From positions 23,298 to 87,297 of the forward strand of contig SFJO01000007.1 in the NCBI GenBank assembly GCA_004555865.1: 64,000 bases of DNA, in the 5' to 3' direction. The position numbers were made by a program, and so were the translations under genes. The stretch comes from Oscillospiraceae bacterium (GTDB taxonomy: Bacteria > Bacillota > Clostridia > Oscillospirales > Ruminococcaceae). This document shows positions 29,837-38,211 of the stretch, in pieces. Under the pieces are notes generated by a model. That model worked only from the letters and a program-made list of their open reading frames with translations, did not search any database and was not told where the DNA came from. Positions within the stretch are counted from its first letter, which is position 1, and the number at the start of each line of letters is the position of its first letter.

Positions 29837-30919
29837 TCACGCCTGGGTGACGGCCCCGTTTTCCAGCCGGTACACCCGGCCCTCGGCGCGGCCGAAGACA
29901 GCGCTGTCGCAGGCGGTCACAAACACCTGCTTGCCGGTCATCCGGGTGAGAAGGTAATTCTGGCGGGCGTCGTCCAGCTCGCTGAGCACATCGTCCAGCA
30001 GCATCACCGGATGCTCGCCGGTCACGGCCTCGGCCTGGGTGGCCTCGGCCAGCTTCAGGGCCAGAACCGCGCTGCGCTGCTGGCCCTGGCTGCCGTACAC
30101 CCGGGCGGGCTGCCCGTCCAGCAGAACCTCCAGGTCCTCCCGGTGGGGGCCGGCCAGGCAGAAGCCCGCCCGCAGCTCCGCGGGGCGCAGACGGCGGTAG
30201 GCCTCCAGCAGGCTGCCCTCAAACGTGGCCTTGTAGGCCAGGTTCAGTTTCTCCCGCCCCTGGCTGATGCGGCGGTAGTTCTCCACGGCCAGGGGGGTCA
30301 GGGCTTCCAGATAGGCGATGCGCCGGCCGGTCACCTCCTGCCCGAAGGCTGCCAGCTGCTGGTCGTACACTTCCAACAGGTCGCCGGCGTCCGGCAGGCG
30401 GTTGTACTGCTTGAGCAGGGCGTTTTTCTGGGCCAGCACCCGGCTGTAACGGCGCAGGGCCGCCAGATACCCGGGGTACAGCTGGCAGAGGGCCGCATCC
30501 AGAAAGCGGCGGCGGCCGCCGGGGCTGCCCTTGATCAGGCCCAGATGGTCCGGCTCAAACACCACGGCGGTGAAGGTGCCCGCCAGGCTGGCGGCACGGC
30601 CCTTGTCCACCCCGTTCAGCCGAGCGGTGCGGCCGGGGCGCTGGGTGCCGGGGCCGCCCACGGTCAGGTAGATGGTCTGCACCCGGCCGCCGCACTCGGC
30701 CGCGCCGTCCAGCACGGCAAAGTCCGCCCCGCGGCGGATCATCTCGGCATCCTTGGCCGCCCGGAAGCTCTTAGCCCCGGTAAGCATCCAGACGGCCTCC
30801 AGCAGGTTGGTTTTGCCCTGGCCGTTCTCGCCGCAGAGCACATTCAGCCCGTCCTCCGGCTCAATGAGCGCATGGGGGATGTTCCGCCAGTTTTCCAGGG
30901 CAAGGCGCGTCAGCTTCAC
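29837..30919 (-). CDS. recF: DNA replication/repair protein RecF
   Basis: A 360-residue ABC-type ATPase that loads RecA at single-stranded gaps. Walker A is GENGQGKTNLLEA (about residues 34-46), the signature is GSQGQQRS and Walker B is MLLDDVLSELD. The start is the GTG at 30919, whose last two bases and following A form the TGA stop of the S4 gene (GTGA overlap), so translation is coupled. The frame continues upstream but that part has no RecF similarity. Confidence 0.96.
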   Translation of the reverse strand: MKLTRLALENWRNIPHALIEPEDGLNVLCGENGQGKTNLLEAVWMLTGAKSFRAAKDAEMIRRGADFAVLDGAAECGGRVQTIYLTVGGPGTQRPGRTARLNGVDKGRAASLAGTFTAVVFEPDHLGLIKGSPGGRRRFLDAALCQLYPGYLAALRRYSRVLAQKNALLKQYNRLPDAGDLLEVYDQQLAAFGQEVTGRRIAYLEALTPLAVENYRRISQGREKLNLAYKATFEGSLLEAYRRLRPAELRAGFCLAGPHREDLEVLLDGQPARVYGSQGQQRSAVLALKLAEATQAEAVTGEHPVMLLDDVLSELDDARQNYLLTRMTGKQVFVTACDSAVFGRAEGRVYRLENGAVTQA

Positions 30920-31131
30920 TGGGCCTGCCGGACGGCGACGGTGCGCCCGGCCAGGGTAACGGTGTCGCCGCCCCGCAGCTTTTTGCCGCGCATGGTGCAC
31001 ACTTCGCCGTTTACCTGCACCTGGCCCTGCTGGATCAGCAGCTTGGCTTCGCCGCCGGTCTCCACCAGGCCGGCAAATTTCAGCATGGCGTCCAGTTTGA
31101 TGAAGTCGGTGTGGATGAGAATGGAATCCAT
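30916..31131 (-). CDS. yaaA: S4-domain RNA-binding protein YaaA
   Basis: A 71-residue S4-like domain protein, the conserved small gene between dnaN and recF in Firmicutes. It shows IKLDAMLKFAGLVETGGEAK and the RNA-binding turn IQQGQVQVNGEVCTMRGKKL. YaaA of Bacillus is linked to ribosome assembly. The ATG at 31131 has GGAAGG 7 bases upstream. Overlaps recF by 4 bases. Confidence 0.92.
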   Translation of the reverse strand: MDSILIHTDFIKLDAMLKFAGLVETGGEAKLLIQQGQVQVNGEVCTMRGKKLRGGDTVTLAGRTVAVRQAQ

Positions 31132-31331
31132 GGTATCAGCCTTCCTGCGTGCTGTTCGTAGCGCGCGTACATTGCGTGTATAATAATACAAGTTTTATGG
31201 GATTTTTGTGAGAGTTTTTTAGCGGTGAGATCCGGCGTTTTATTTTTGGCGCCGTTTTCGGCAGAGTGCTGCTGCGCGGCCGCTTGGTCCATGGTTATAC
31301 GAATCGTATAATTTCAGGCGTTCCGCGCCCC

Positions 31332-32438
31332 TTACTCGTTTTTGAAGCGGATGGGCAGCACCAGATAGATGAAGTCCTCCCCGTCCGGGGGCAGGATCTT
31401 CACGGGGCTGAGGGGGCCGTTCATCTCCATGCGCACCTGCGCACAGCCGCTGGCCCGAAGCGCATCCAGCAGGTACCGGTTGTTGAAGCCGATCTCCTGA
31501 GGTTCGCCCTCCACCACGGCGGGGAACTCATCCTCCACCTTGCCGAGAGAAGTTTTACAATTTACCGTTATTTTTCCATTTTCAAAGCGAATGCGGAGCG
31601 GGTCCTTCAGCCGTTCGGTGATCACCAGGCTGGCGCGCTCGATGCAGTCGATGAACTCCCGCGTGTCAATGAGGGCGCTGGTTTTGCAGCCGGCCGGCAG
31701 GGCCTTTTCGTAGTTCAGAAATTCGCCCACGATGAGGCGGCTGAGAATGGTGTAGCCCTTGGCGGTGGAAAAAACAACGAATTGACGATTGGCATTGATC
31801 TGCACTTCCTCGTCCTCGTCGCCGATCAGCTTGTTGACCTCGGTGAGGGTCTTGGAGGGAATGATGATCCGGATGTCCTTTTCCGCCTTGAAGGGGCGCT
31901 TGAGAATGGCCAGCCGGTAGCCGTCCACGGCCACCACCGTGGTTTCGTCCGGCTCGATTACGAACAATTCACCGGTGTGCGCCGGTTTTTTGTCGTCCTG
32001 GCTGACGGCGTAGATGGTCTTGTTGATCATCTCGTGCAGCTCGCTGGCCTTGAGGGTCAATGTGGGGGTTGCGCCGGGGTTCGGCAGGGCGGGGAAATCG
32101 TTCAGGTTCAGGGCGGTTAGTTCAAATTTTGCCGTACCACCGCGAATTTCAACGGTGCCATTGTCGTTCAGGGCCAGTTCCACCTCACCGGAAGGCATCC
32201 GGCGAACCATGTCGCCCAGCAGCTTTGCGTTCAGCACGCACTCACCGGGGGTGCGCACATTGGCTTCGATGGTGATGGTGATGGCCAGTTCCAGATTGTA
32301 ACAGGTGAGGGTCAGGCTGAAGCCGTCCGCCACCATGTGAATTCCCTCCAGCGCCGAGATGGAGGAGCGGAGCGTGACCGCCCGGCTGACGCCGTCAATG
32401 GCATTGGAGAGAAGCGTCTTTTCACAGACAATATTCAT
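31332..32438 (-). CDS. dnaN: DNA polymerase III beta sliding clamp
   Basis: A 368-residue clamp made of three similar domains that rings DNA and tethers the replicative polymerase. Recognisable segments: MNIVCEKTLLSNAIDGVSRA at the start, LLGDMVRRMP, VAVDGYRLAI and the C-terminal hydrophobic-pocket region ending PIRFKNE. GGAAAGAGGA precedes the ATG. It faces away from the origin, directly downstream of the dnaA-dnaN gap. Confidence 0.97.
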   Translation of the reverse strand: MNIVCEKTLLSNAIDGVSRAVTLRSSISALEGIHMVADGFSLTLTCYNLELAITITIEANVRTPGECVLNAKLLGDMVRRMPSGEVELALNDNGTVEIRGGTAKFELTALNLNDFPALPNPGATPTLTLKASELHEMINKTIYAVSQDDKKPAHTGELFVIEPDETTVVAVDGYRLAILKRPFKAEKDIRIIIPSKTLTEVNKLIGDEDEEVQINANRQFVVFSTAKGYTILSRLIVGEFLNYEKALPAGCKTSALIDTREFIDCIERASLVITERLKDPLRIRFENGKITVNCKTSLGKVEDEFPAVVEGEPQEIGFNNRYLLDALRASGCAQVRMEMNGPLSPVKILPPDGEDFIYLVLPIRFKNE

Positions 32439-32849
32439 TTATTGGTCCTCTTTCCTGGGTTGATAAAAACGGTTGAAGTTGGAAGGAACAGCAAACCTGC
32501 TTCGTTAGAAACCACACGTTTGAAGTAGCAATAGTAGGGGGTGGGGAATTTGTGGAAAAAACCGCAGAGCCTCATCAATGCTGGAAATTCGGGTGGTGGA
32601 AGGATTTGCAAAACTTGTGGAGTGGTTGTTGGAGATGTTGAAAGCAGGGGTATTTCAACATCTCGTGTGAATTACGAAAGTTGAATGTTGAAAAGTCTGT
32701 TGAAAATGTGGATAACTTTTCGTGGGTGCTTTATGGAGAAATGACGCATGGCAAAACGCCGTTTTGAAGGGCTGGTTTCGCAAAAGAAACTAAGGGGCAG
32801 ACCTGCCCCCCGCAGAGCCTGCAGCGTTTTGTTTTACAGAATGGAATGT
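32439..32849. other. oriC candidate between dnaA and dnaN
   Basis: A 411-base AT-rich gap with no gene. It holds a perfect DnaA box, TGTGGATAA (32707-32715, TTATCCACA on the minus strand), directly preceded by TGTTGAAAA at 32698-32706 and again 12 bases further left at 32686-32694. Near-match boxes are TGTGGAAAA (32551-32559) and TGTGGAGTG (32616-32624). A 12-bp hairpin, GAGATGTTGAAA (32632-32643) / TTTCAACATCTC (32653-32664), lies between. Gene orientation flips across dnaA-rpmH, supporting an origin here. Confidence 0.75.
32707..32715 (-). promoter_or_regulatory. Consensus DnaA box
   Basis: TTATCCACA on the minus strand matches the DnaA consensus 9 of 9. It is the only perfect copy I found in the window. 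Confidence 0.9.
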
Positions 32850-34163
32850 TCAGGTGCGCACGTTTTTGATGATGTCCTCCACGGTTTCCCGCAGGCGGGT
32901 GTCGGTCTGGATGCTCTTGCTCATGACCTTGAGGGAGTAGACGATGGTGGAATGGTCCCGGCCGCCCACCTCTTTGCCGATGTCCTCCATGCTCATGCCG
33001 GTGATCTCCCGGATGACATAGATGGCGGTGCGGCGGGCCGCAGCCACGGCGGAGTTGCGCTTGGCGCTGCGGATGTCCGCCGCCGAGACGGAATAGGTGC
33101 GGGCCACCTCGCTGATGATCTTCTCCACGGTGATGGGCACGGGCTGGGTCTCGCTGAGAATGTCCCGGATGGCGTTCTGGGCCACCCCGATCACCGGGCT
33201 GATGCCCTCCAGCATGTAGTAGGCGTTCAGCTTTTTGACCGCGCCCTCCAGCTGGCGGATGTTGTTTTTTAAGTTGTTGGCGATGTACTCCACCACCTCG
33301 TCGGGCAGTTCCAGGCCCAGCAGTTCGGCTTTGCGGCGGATGATGGCCACCCGGGTCTCGTAATCGGGGGGCTGAATGTCTGCGGTGAGGCCCCACTCAA
33401 AGCGGGTGCGCAGCCGGTCGTCCAGGGTTTTGATCTCCTTGGCGGGGCGGTCGCAGGCCAGCACGATCTGCTTGCCCGCGTTGTGCAGCGTATTAAAGGT
33501 ATGGAAGAACTCCTCCTGGGTGGACTCCTTGCCGGCGATGAACTGAATGTCGTCCACCAGCAGCAGGTCGGCCTGGCGGTACTTCTGGCGGAATTCCTCC
33601 GTGCTGCCGGACCGGATGGCGGTGATGATCTCGTTGGTGAACTTCTCACAGTCCACATAGACGATATTGAAATCCGGATGGTTCTTGCGGATCTCGATCT
33701 GAATGGCGTTCAGCAGGTGGGTTTTGCCCAGGCCCGAGTTGCCGTAGATGAACAGGGGGTTGTAGGCCCCCGAGGGGTTGGCCGCCACAGCCTGGGCTGC
33801 CGCATAGGCGAACTGGTTGGAGGAGCCGCGGATAAAGTTCTCAAAGGTGAACTCATACCGGCCGCTGGGCAGGGTGGCCACCTTGTCCGGGTCGTTGGCG
33901 GGGGTGACGGGCAGGCTGGGCACCATCAGCTCCAGATTGACCTCAAACCCCAGCACGCTCTTGAAGGCGTCCTTCAGAAGCGGAATGTAACGGTCCCGCA
34001 CGATCTTGCAGATGAACTCGTTGCGCACGCTGAGCACCACATGGTTGGAGTTTTCAAAGCTCACCGGCTGCAAACCGTCAATGTACAAATTGTAGGTGGC
34101 GTCCACCAGATAGTCTTTGCAGTACAGCTTGACCGCGTCCAAAACGTCGTTGAATGAATCCAT
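32850..34163 (-). CDS. dnaA: Chromosomal replication initiator DnaA
   Basis: A 437-residue AAA+ initiator that binds DnaA boxes and opens oriC. Domain I is at the N-terminus (about 1-80), and domain II is short. Domain III has Walker A GNSGLGKTHLLNA and Walker B LLLVDDIQF. Domain IV ends with the DNA-binding signature GGRDHSTIVYSLKVM. The start at 34163 (MDSFNDVLDAVKLY) fits the family; an upstream ATG would add 16 non-family residues. A promoter lies at 34488-34516, giving a leader of about 320 bases. Confidence 0.97.
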   Translation of the reverse strand: MDSFNDVLDAVKLYCKDYLVDATYNLYIDGLQPVSFENSNHVVLSVRNEFICKIVRDRYIPLLKDAFKSVLGFEVNLELMVPSLPVTPANDPDKVATLPSGRYEFTFENFIRGSSNQFAYAAAQAVAANPSGAYNPLFIYGNSGLGKTHLLNAIQIEIRKNHPDFNIVYVDCEKFTNEIITAIRSGSTEEFRQKYRQADLLLVDDIQFIAGKESTQEEFFHTFNTLHNAGKQIVLACDRPAKEIKTLDDRLRTRFEWGLTADIQPPDYETRVAIIRRKAELLGLELPDEVVEYIANNLKNNIRQLEGAVKKLNAYYMLEGISPVIGVAQNAIRDILSETQPVPITVEKIISEVARTYSVSAADIRSAKRNSAVAAARRTAIYVIREITGMSMEDIGKEVGGRDHSTIVYSLKVMSKSIQTDTRLRETVEDIIKNVRT

Positions 34164-34487
34164 GCTCTGTTTCCACACTCCAAAGAAAGTTTGGGCAGCG
34201 CGGCGGCCCAAAAGGCCCCATCATGGCCCCGGCCGCTGCTGCCGTTTCGTCATCGCGCCCGGTGGGGGCGCAGGCTGTATCCTGCCCGGCCGGCCTTTCC
34301 GGGCAGGCCGGTGCGCTGCTTTTCGGTACGGTGTGGGCTGGCCCAAAGGCTGCCCGCTGCGAAAAAAGAGCGCAAAAACCGCTGCCCCGGCCCTTCTTGA
34401 ACGAAAGCGGGGCTGAGGAAAAGCGGGGTGCGCCGGGCCACGGCGGTTGAAAACTGCCGCTCCGACGGATTGATTCCAGATAAAGTG

Positions 34488-34516
34488 AGTATAGCACATT
34501 TTTGACCGCGTTACAA
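34488..34516 (-). promoter_or_regulatory. Promoter of dnaA
   Basis: On the minus strand TTGTAA (34511-34516), a 17-base spacer and TATACT (34488-34493). Confidence 0.75.
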
Positions 34517-34793
34517 CAGCCTGTACGCCTATATATTAGGTATTATATAGGCGCGGAGACATTTTTGACTTAAAAGGCCTCAAAAGTGCTTAAAAAGGGC
34601 CGTGCAGGCGGGGCGCAGTCCCGGTTAAAACTTTCCACACCAGGGCGGGGCCAAAACCCGTTTGCCGCCCTGCTGCCCGCCCGGGCGGCCGCCGCCCCGC
34701 CTGCCGGCCGAAGCCGGGGCAGGCCAAACGGGCCAAGCGCCCCGGAAACTGCCGCCCAGCGGACAAAAAATTCGCAAAATTTCGCCGCAGGTG

Positions 34794-34823
34794 TTGACAT
34801 GGCGCCCTCCGGTGAGATATAAT
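34794..34823 (+). promoter_or_regulatory. Promoter of rpmH
   Basis: TTGACA (34794-34799), 18-base spacer, TATAAT (34818-34823); both hexamers are perfect. It lies 95 bases before the rpmH start, as expected for a strongly transcribed ribosomal gene. Confidence 0.9.
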
Positions 34824-34917
34824 TTTAATCTGCAAGGCTCTGTGTATCTGTTTACCTGTCGGCCTGCACGTTAAATTTGGCCCGCGTTCTGCGGGTAGTA
34901 CAATGGAGGATCGAGCG

Positions 34918-35052
34918 ATGAAGAGAACCTATCAGCCCAAGAAGCGTCAGCGTTCCGGCGTGCATGGCTTTTTGAAGCGCATGGCATCCAAGAATGGCCG
35001 CAAGGTCATCAACGCCCGCCGTGCCAAGGGCCGCGCTAAGCTGGCCGCCTGA
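34918..35052 (+). CDS. rpmH: Ribosomal protein bL34
   Basis: A 44-residue, very basic protein of the large ribosomal subunit: MKRTYQPKKRQRSGVHGFLK at the start, then MASKNGRKVINARRAKGRAK. It matches bL34 over its full length. GGAGGA is 7 bases upstream of the ATG. First gene of the rightward origin-proximal series; rnpA follows after a hairpin (AAGGCCAC 35078-35085 / GTGGCCTT 35100-35107) followed by CTTTTTC, which may attenuate transcription into rnpA. Confidence 0.98.
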   Translation: MKRTYQPKKRQRSGVHGFLKRMASKNGRKVINARRAKGRAKLAA

Positions 35053-35077
35053 GTCGGCAGTTCAATTCTTTGAAAAA

Positions 35078-35113
35078 AAGGCCACTGATCGCTGTATCTG
35101 TGGCCTTCTTTTT
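35078..35113 (+). terminator. Attenuator-like hairpin between rpmH and rnpA
   Basis: AAGGCCAC and GTGGCCTT form an 8-bp stem with a 14-base loop that can pair further, followed by CTTTTTC. A partial terminator here would explain how rpmH is made in excess over rnpA. Confidence 0.6.
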
Positions 35114-35153
35114 CAATATGCGCACTTTTTCATGCCAAAGGAGGCCTTCATCC

Positions 35154-35504
35154 ATGCGCTATCGGCCCATCTGCCGCAACATTGAATACGCCCGGGTTTA
35201 CCGCCGGGGCAAAAGCTATGTGGCGCCTCAGCTGGTGCTGTATGTGTGCAAAAACCGGCTGGGCCGCACCCGGGTGGGCTTTACGGCCACCAAAAAGGTG
35301 GGCCACGCGGTACAGCGCAACCGGGCGCGCCGGGTGATGCGGGCGGCCGCTGCGGCCCACCTGCCCTACGATGTGGGCGGGTACGACCTGATTTTTGTGG
35401 CCCGGGCCGCCACCGCCCGGGTGAAGAGCACCCGGCTGGAAAAAACCGTGGTGCGGCTGCTGGCCCAGGCCGGGCTGCCCGGTGGTGAGGCACCGAAGGC
35501 ATGA
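35154..35504 (+). CDS. rnpA: Ribonuclease P protein component
   Basis: A 116-residue basic protein that binds the RNase P RNA and helps cut tRNA leaders. The family core is RVGFTATKKVGHAVQRNRAR followed by RVMRAA (about residues 40-66). AAGGAGG precedes the ATG by 9 bases. Its last four bases overlap the yidD start (ATGA), so translation is coupled. The RNase P RNA gene is not in the window. Confidence 0.96.
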   Translation: MRYRPICRNIEYARVYRRGKSYVAPQLVLYVCKNRLGRTRVGFTATKKVGHAVQRNRARRVMRAAAAAHLPYDVGGYDLIFVARAATARVKSTRLEKTVVRLLAQAGLPGGEAPKA

Positions 35505-35740
35505 AGTGGGTTCGCCGCCTGGTGTGCGCGCCCATCCGCCTGTATCAGAAGTTCATTTCGCCCTGTCTGGGGCACAACTGCCGCTTTCTGCCCACCTGCA
35601 GCCAGTATGCCATTGAGGCCATTATGATGCATGGGGTGCTGAAGGGCGGGCTGCTGGCCATGTGGCGCATTCTGCGCTGCAACCCCTGGGGCGGGCATGG
35701 GTTTGACCCGGTGCCCCCCAAGGGCCGGTGGCACAACTGA
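35501..35740 (+). CDS. yidD: Membrane protein insertion efficiency factor YidD
   Basis: A 79-residue protein with the family core KFISPCLGHNCRFLPTCSQY followed by AIEA and the late segment CNPWGGHGFDPVP. YidD lies at the inner face of the membrane and assists YidC, whose gene follows 126 bases downstream. Confidence 0.95.
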   Translation: MKWVRRLVCAPIRLYQKFISPCLGHNCRFLPTCSQYAIEAIMMHGVLKGGLLAMWRILRCNPWGGHGFDPVPPKGRWHN

Positions 35741-35866
35741 GGCGGGCCGCGCTCCTCCTTATTTCTATTCTTTTGTCACCTTGTGACTTTTCCGCCTGCG
35801 CTGGAAGAGTCCTACGATTATAATACAAGCCCCAGGCGCAGGCGGGGCAGAATGGAAGGATTTGCA

Positions 35867-36889
35867 ATGGGAATTATCGGTTTTCTGGCGGTGCCGCTGG
35901 GATATGTAATGCGTGCCATTTACGGCGCGGTGCAGAACTACGGCATGGCCATCATCCTCTTTACGGCGCTGGTTAAGGTGTGCTTGCTGCCCCTGACCAT
36001 CCACCAGCAGAAGAGCACCGCGAAGATGAGCGTGTTCAGCCCCATGATCCAGGACATCCAGAAGAAGTACGCCAAGGATCAGGAACGCGCCCAGGAAGAA
36101 ATGATGAAGCTGCAGGAGGAGTACGGCTTCAGCCCCACGGCCGGCTGTGCCCCCACGGCCCTGAACCTGCTGATCATGTTCGGCGTGATCGAACTGGTGT
36201 ACCGGCCGCTGCAGTACGTGCTGATGATCGGCAGTGACGCGCTGAGCGAGGCGGTTGCCCTGCTGGGCATGGCCGCCCGCGATTACCGCGGCCAGGTGCT
36301 GCTGATCCAGACCATCAAGGGCATGAGCGTGGATGCCGCCGCCGCCCAGTTCACCAGCCTGACCACCGACCAGATCACGGCCATTCAGGGCTTCCAGATG
36401 AATTTTTTGGGCATTGACCTGTGCGCCACCCCTCAGATGGCCCTCAACGCGCTGCTGATCCTGCCCATTCTCAGCCTGCTGAGCATGCTGCTGATGAACT
36501 ACGTCACCATGAAGATGAGCGGCCAGGAAATGACCGGCAGCATGAAGTATATGCCCTGGATGATGAGCCTGATGTTCGTGTGGATCAGCTTCACCCTGCC
36601 CGTTGGCTTCTCGCTGTACTACACCGTTTCCAACCTGCTGGGCGTGCTGAGCAGCATCATCGCCAAGAAGGTCTACGACCCCGCCAAGATGAAAGAACAG
36701 TACAAGGCTGAGATGGAAGCCAAGCGCAAGGAAAAGAAGCGCAAGAAGCAGGTAACTGTGAAGGATAAGGATGGCAAGGCCACCACCAAAGAGGTGAGCG
36801 AGCAGGAGCTGGCCCGCCTGCGGCTGGAAGCCGCCCGTGCCCAGGATGCTGAAAAGTACAAGGACGAGCGCACTGAGCGGCTGTCCTGA
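35867..36889 (+). CDS. yidC: Membrane protein insertase YidC/OxaI
   Basis: A 340-residue insertase of the Gram-positive type. It has no periplasmic domain; the conserved part starts near residue 20 (YGMAIILFTALVKVCLLPLT, holding the key Arg/Lys groove region), with about five membrane helices and a Lys/Glu-rich cytoplasmic tail (about 285-340). Unlike most Gram-positive YidC proteins there is no lipobox Cys at the N-terminus. An insert with a GMSVDAAAAQFTSLTTDQIT segment (about 150-175) lies between helices. The ATG at 35867 has GGAAGG 7 bases upstream. A TATAAT at 35819-35824 may give a separate promoter. Confidence 0.95.
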   Translation: MGIIGFLAVPLGYVMRAIYGAVQNYGMAIILFTALVKVCLLPLTIHQQKSTAKMSVFSPMIQDIQKKYAKDQERAQEEMMKLQEEYGFSPTAGCAPTALNLLIMFGVIELVYRPLQYVLMIGSDALSEAVALLGMAARDYRGQVLLIQTIKGMSVDAAAAQFTSLTTDQITAIQGFQMNFLGIDLCATPQMALNALLILPILSLLSMLLMNYVTMKMSGQEMTGSMKYMPWMMSLMFVWISFTLPVGFSLYYTVSNLLGVLSSIIAKKVYDPAKMKEQYKAEMEAKRKEKKRKKQVTVKDKDGKATTKEVSEQELARLRLEAARAQDAEKYKDERTERLS

Positions 36890-36904
36890 GGGAGGTAAAA
36901 CCTT

Positions 36905-37993
36905 ATGCGTCGTATCGTCATGACCGGAAAAACCGTGGATGAAGCGGTGGAAGCGGCCTGCACCCAGCTGGGCGTGAGCCGCGATGACCTGAATGTGACC
37001 TATCAGGTGCTGGAAATGCCCGTGCGCAAGCTGTTTAAGTCGGTGCCCGCGCGGGTGGAGGTGACGGTGGAGGAGGAAGAGACCCCCGCCGCCCCCGAAA
37101 CCGCCCCTGTGCAGGAGGTCGCCCCGGCTGTGGAAGAGGCAGCCCCGGCCCCTGCACCGGTGGAGGAGACCCCGGCCCCGCAGCCGGAACCGGCTGCCCC
37201 CGTGCAGGAGGAGGCCGCTGCCCCCGAACAGGCCCCGGCAGAGGAAGCCGCTGAGGCCGACGAAGAGACCGAAGTGCCGCTGGATATTGAGAACGACCCG
37301 CGCCTGTCCGCCGCGGTGGCTTACCTGACCGAGGTGTTCGCCGCCATGGGCGTGACCCAGGTTGCCTTTGCCGCCGTGCAGAAGGGCGAGGCCACCATCC
37401 TGAAGGTGGAAGGCGAGAACGTGGGCGCCCTCATCGGCCGCCGCGGTGAAACCATGGAGAGCCTGTCGTATCTGGCCAGCCTGGTGGCCAACCGGCAGAA
37501 GGGCGATTACCTGAAGCTGGGGCTGGATGTGGCCGGTTACCGCGGCAAGCGGGAGAGCGACCTGGAGGCCTTGGCCCGACGCATCGGTGCCAAGGTGGCC
37601 AAGACCGGCCGCCCCTTCGCCATGGAGCCCATGAACCCCTACGAGCGCCGGCTGATCCACAGCGCCATTGGCAAAATGGAAGGCCTGCGCAGCGAGAGCC
37701 GCGGCGAGGGCAGTGACCGCCGCGTGGTGATTTACTCCACCGGCCCCAATGCCAAGCCGGAGCGCGCCCCCCACAAGGGTGGCCGGCCTGCCGGCAAGGG
37801 CGGCCGCCCGCCCCGCCGCGATGGCCGCCCCGGCCGTGATGGCAGCCGCCGCGGCCCCCGGCCCTCCGGCGTGCCCGCACGGGAATTCGCCGACCGGCCC
37901 CGCAACCCCGAGGCCGCGCCGCAGGCCCCGGTGCGCACCGAGCGCATCAACGACGCCGCCGATTTTGAGCTGTTCGGCAAGATCGAGCTGTAA
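36905..37993 (+). CDS. jag: Jag/KhpB RNA-binding protein with long acidic linker
   Basis: A 362-residue protein. The Jag_N domain is at 1-55 (TVDEAVEAACTQLGVSRDDL). Residues about 57-125 form a Glu/Pro/Ala-rich linker with VEE and APAPVEE-like repeats. A KH domain follows (about 165-215, GALIGRRGETMESLSYL), then R3H (about 220-285, with RRLIH). The tail (about 290-345) is Gly/Arg/Pro-rich (GRPPRRDGRPGRDGSRRG). KhpB with KhpA binds many RNAs and affects cell length and division in streptococci. Located directly after yidC, as usual. GGAGG precedes the ATG. The acidic linker and RG-rich tail are longer than in Bacillus Jag. Confidence 0.93.
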   Translation: MRRIVMTGKTVDEAVEAACTQLGVSRDDLNVTYQVLEMPVRKLFKSVPARVEVTVEEEETPAAPETAPVQEVAPAVEEAAPAPAPVEETPAPQPEPAAPVQEEAAAPEQAPAEEAAEADEETEVPLDIENDPRLSAAVAYLTEVFAAMGVTQVAFAAVQKGEATILKVEGENVGALIGRRGETMESLSYLASLVANRQKGDYLKLGLDVAGYRGKRESDLEALARRIGAKVAKTGRPFAMEPMNPYERRLIHSAIGKMEGLRSESRGEGSDRRVVIYSTGPNAKPERAPHKGGRPAGKGGRPPRRDGRPGRDGSRRGPRPSGVPAREFADRPRNPEAAPQAPVRTERINDAADFELFGKIEL

Positions 37994-38041
37994 GAAGCTT
38001 TCCGAAAGCGTTCGGAACGGTCGAATGTCTGCATTATGAAA

Positions 38042-38085
38042 AAAGCCGCCGCCCCTTTGGTGCAAACCAGGGGCGGCGGCTTTTT
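38042..38085 (+). terminator. Terminator after jag
   Basis: AAAGCCGCCGCCCC pairs with GGGGCGGCGGCTTT around a TTTGGTGCAAACCA loop that pairs inward as well, ending in TTTTT. Confidence 0.9.
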
Positions 38086-38130
38086 GCGTGCGCAGCCCTG
38101 CGGTGCCTGCTTTTCTTTTGGGCGGCCCTG

Positions 38131-38139
38131 TGTTACAAT
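38131..38139 (+). promoter_or_regulatory. Extended -10 promoter of mnmE
   Basis: TG-T-TACAAT is an extended -10 element 73 bases before the mnmE start. No strong -35 is seen upstream. Confidence 0.55.
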
Positions 38140-38211
38140 GTATCTGATTTTGGATTTTGCGATTTTTTGCGCCGTGCGCCGGTGGGCGGCGGCAGAATGG
38201 GGGAAGCTGCT

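Larger units (their letters stand above)
34164..34917. other. dnaA-rpmH gap with two divergent promoters
   Basis: No gene is convincing in these 754 bases. The left half is GC-rich leader of dnaA. An AT-rich inverted repeat, CGCCTATATA (34526-34535) / TATATAGGCG (34544-34553), sits just upstream of the dnaA -35. Only weak DnaA-box-like sites occur, such as CTTTCCACA (34631-34639). The region may form the second part of a bipartite origin, but I found no perfect box in it. Confidence 0.55.

Noticed and set aside
34154..34450. + strand frames in the dnaA leader
   Set aside because: Several short overlapping frames arise from high G+C; none has a ribosome site, and the region is the dnaA 5' leader on the other strand.
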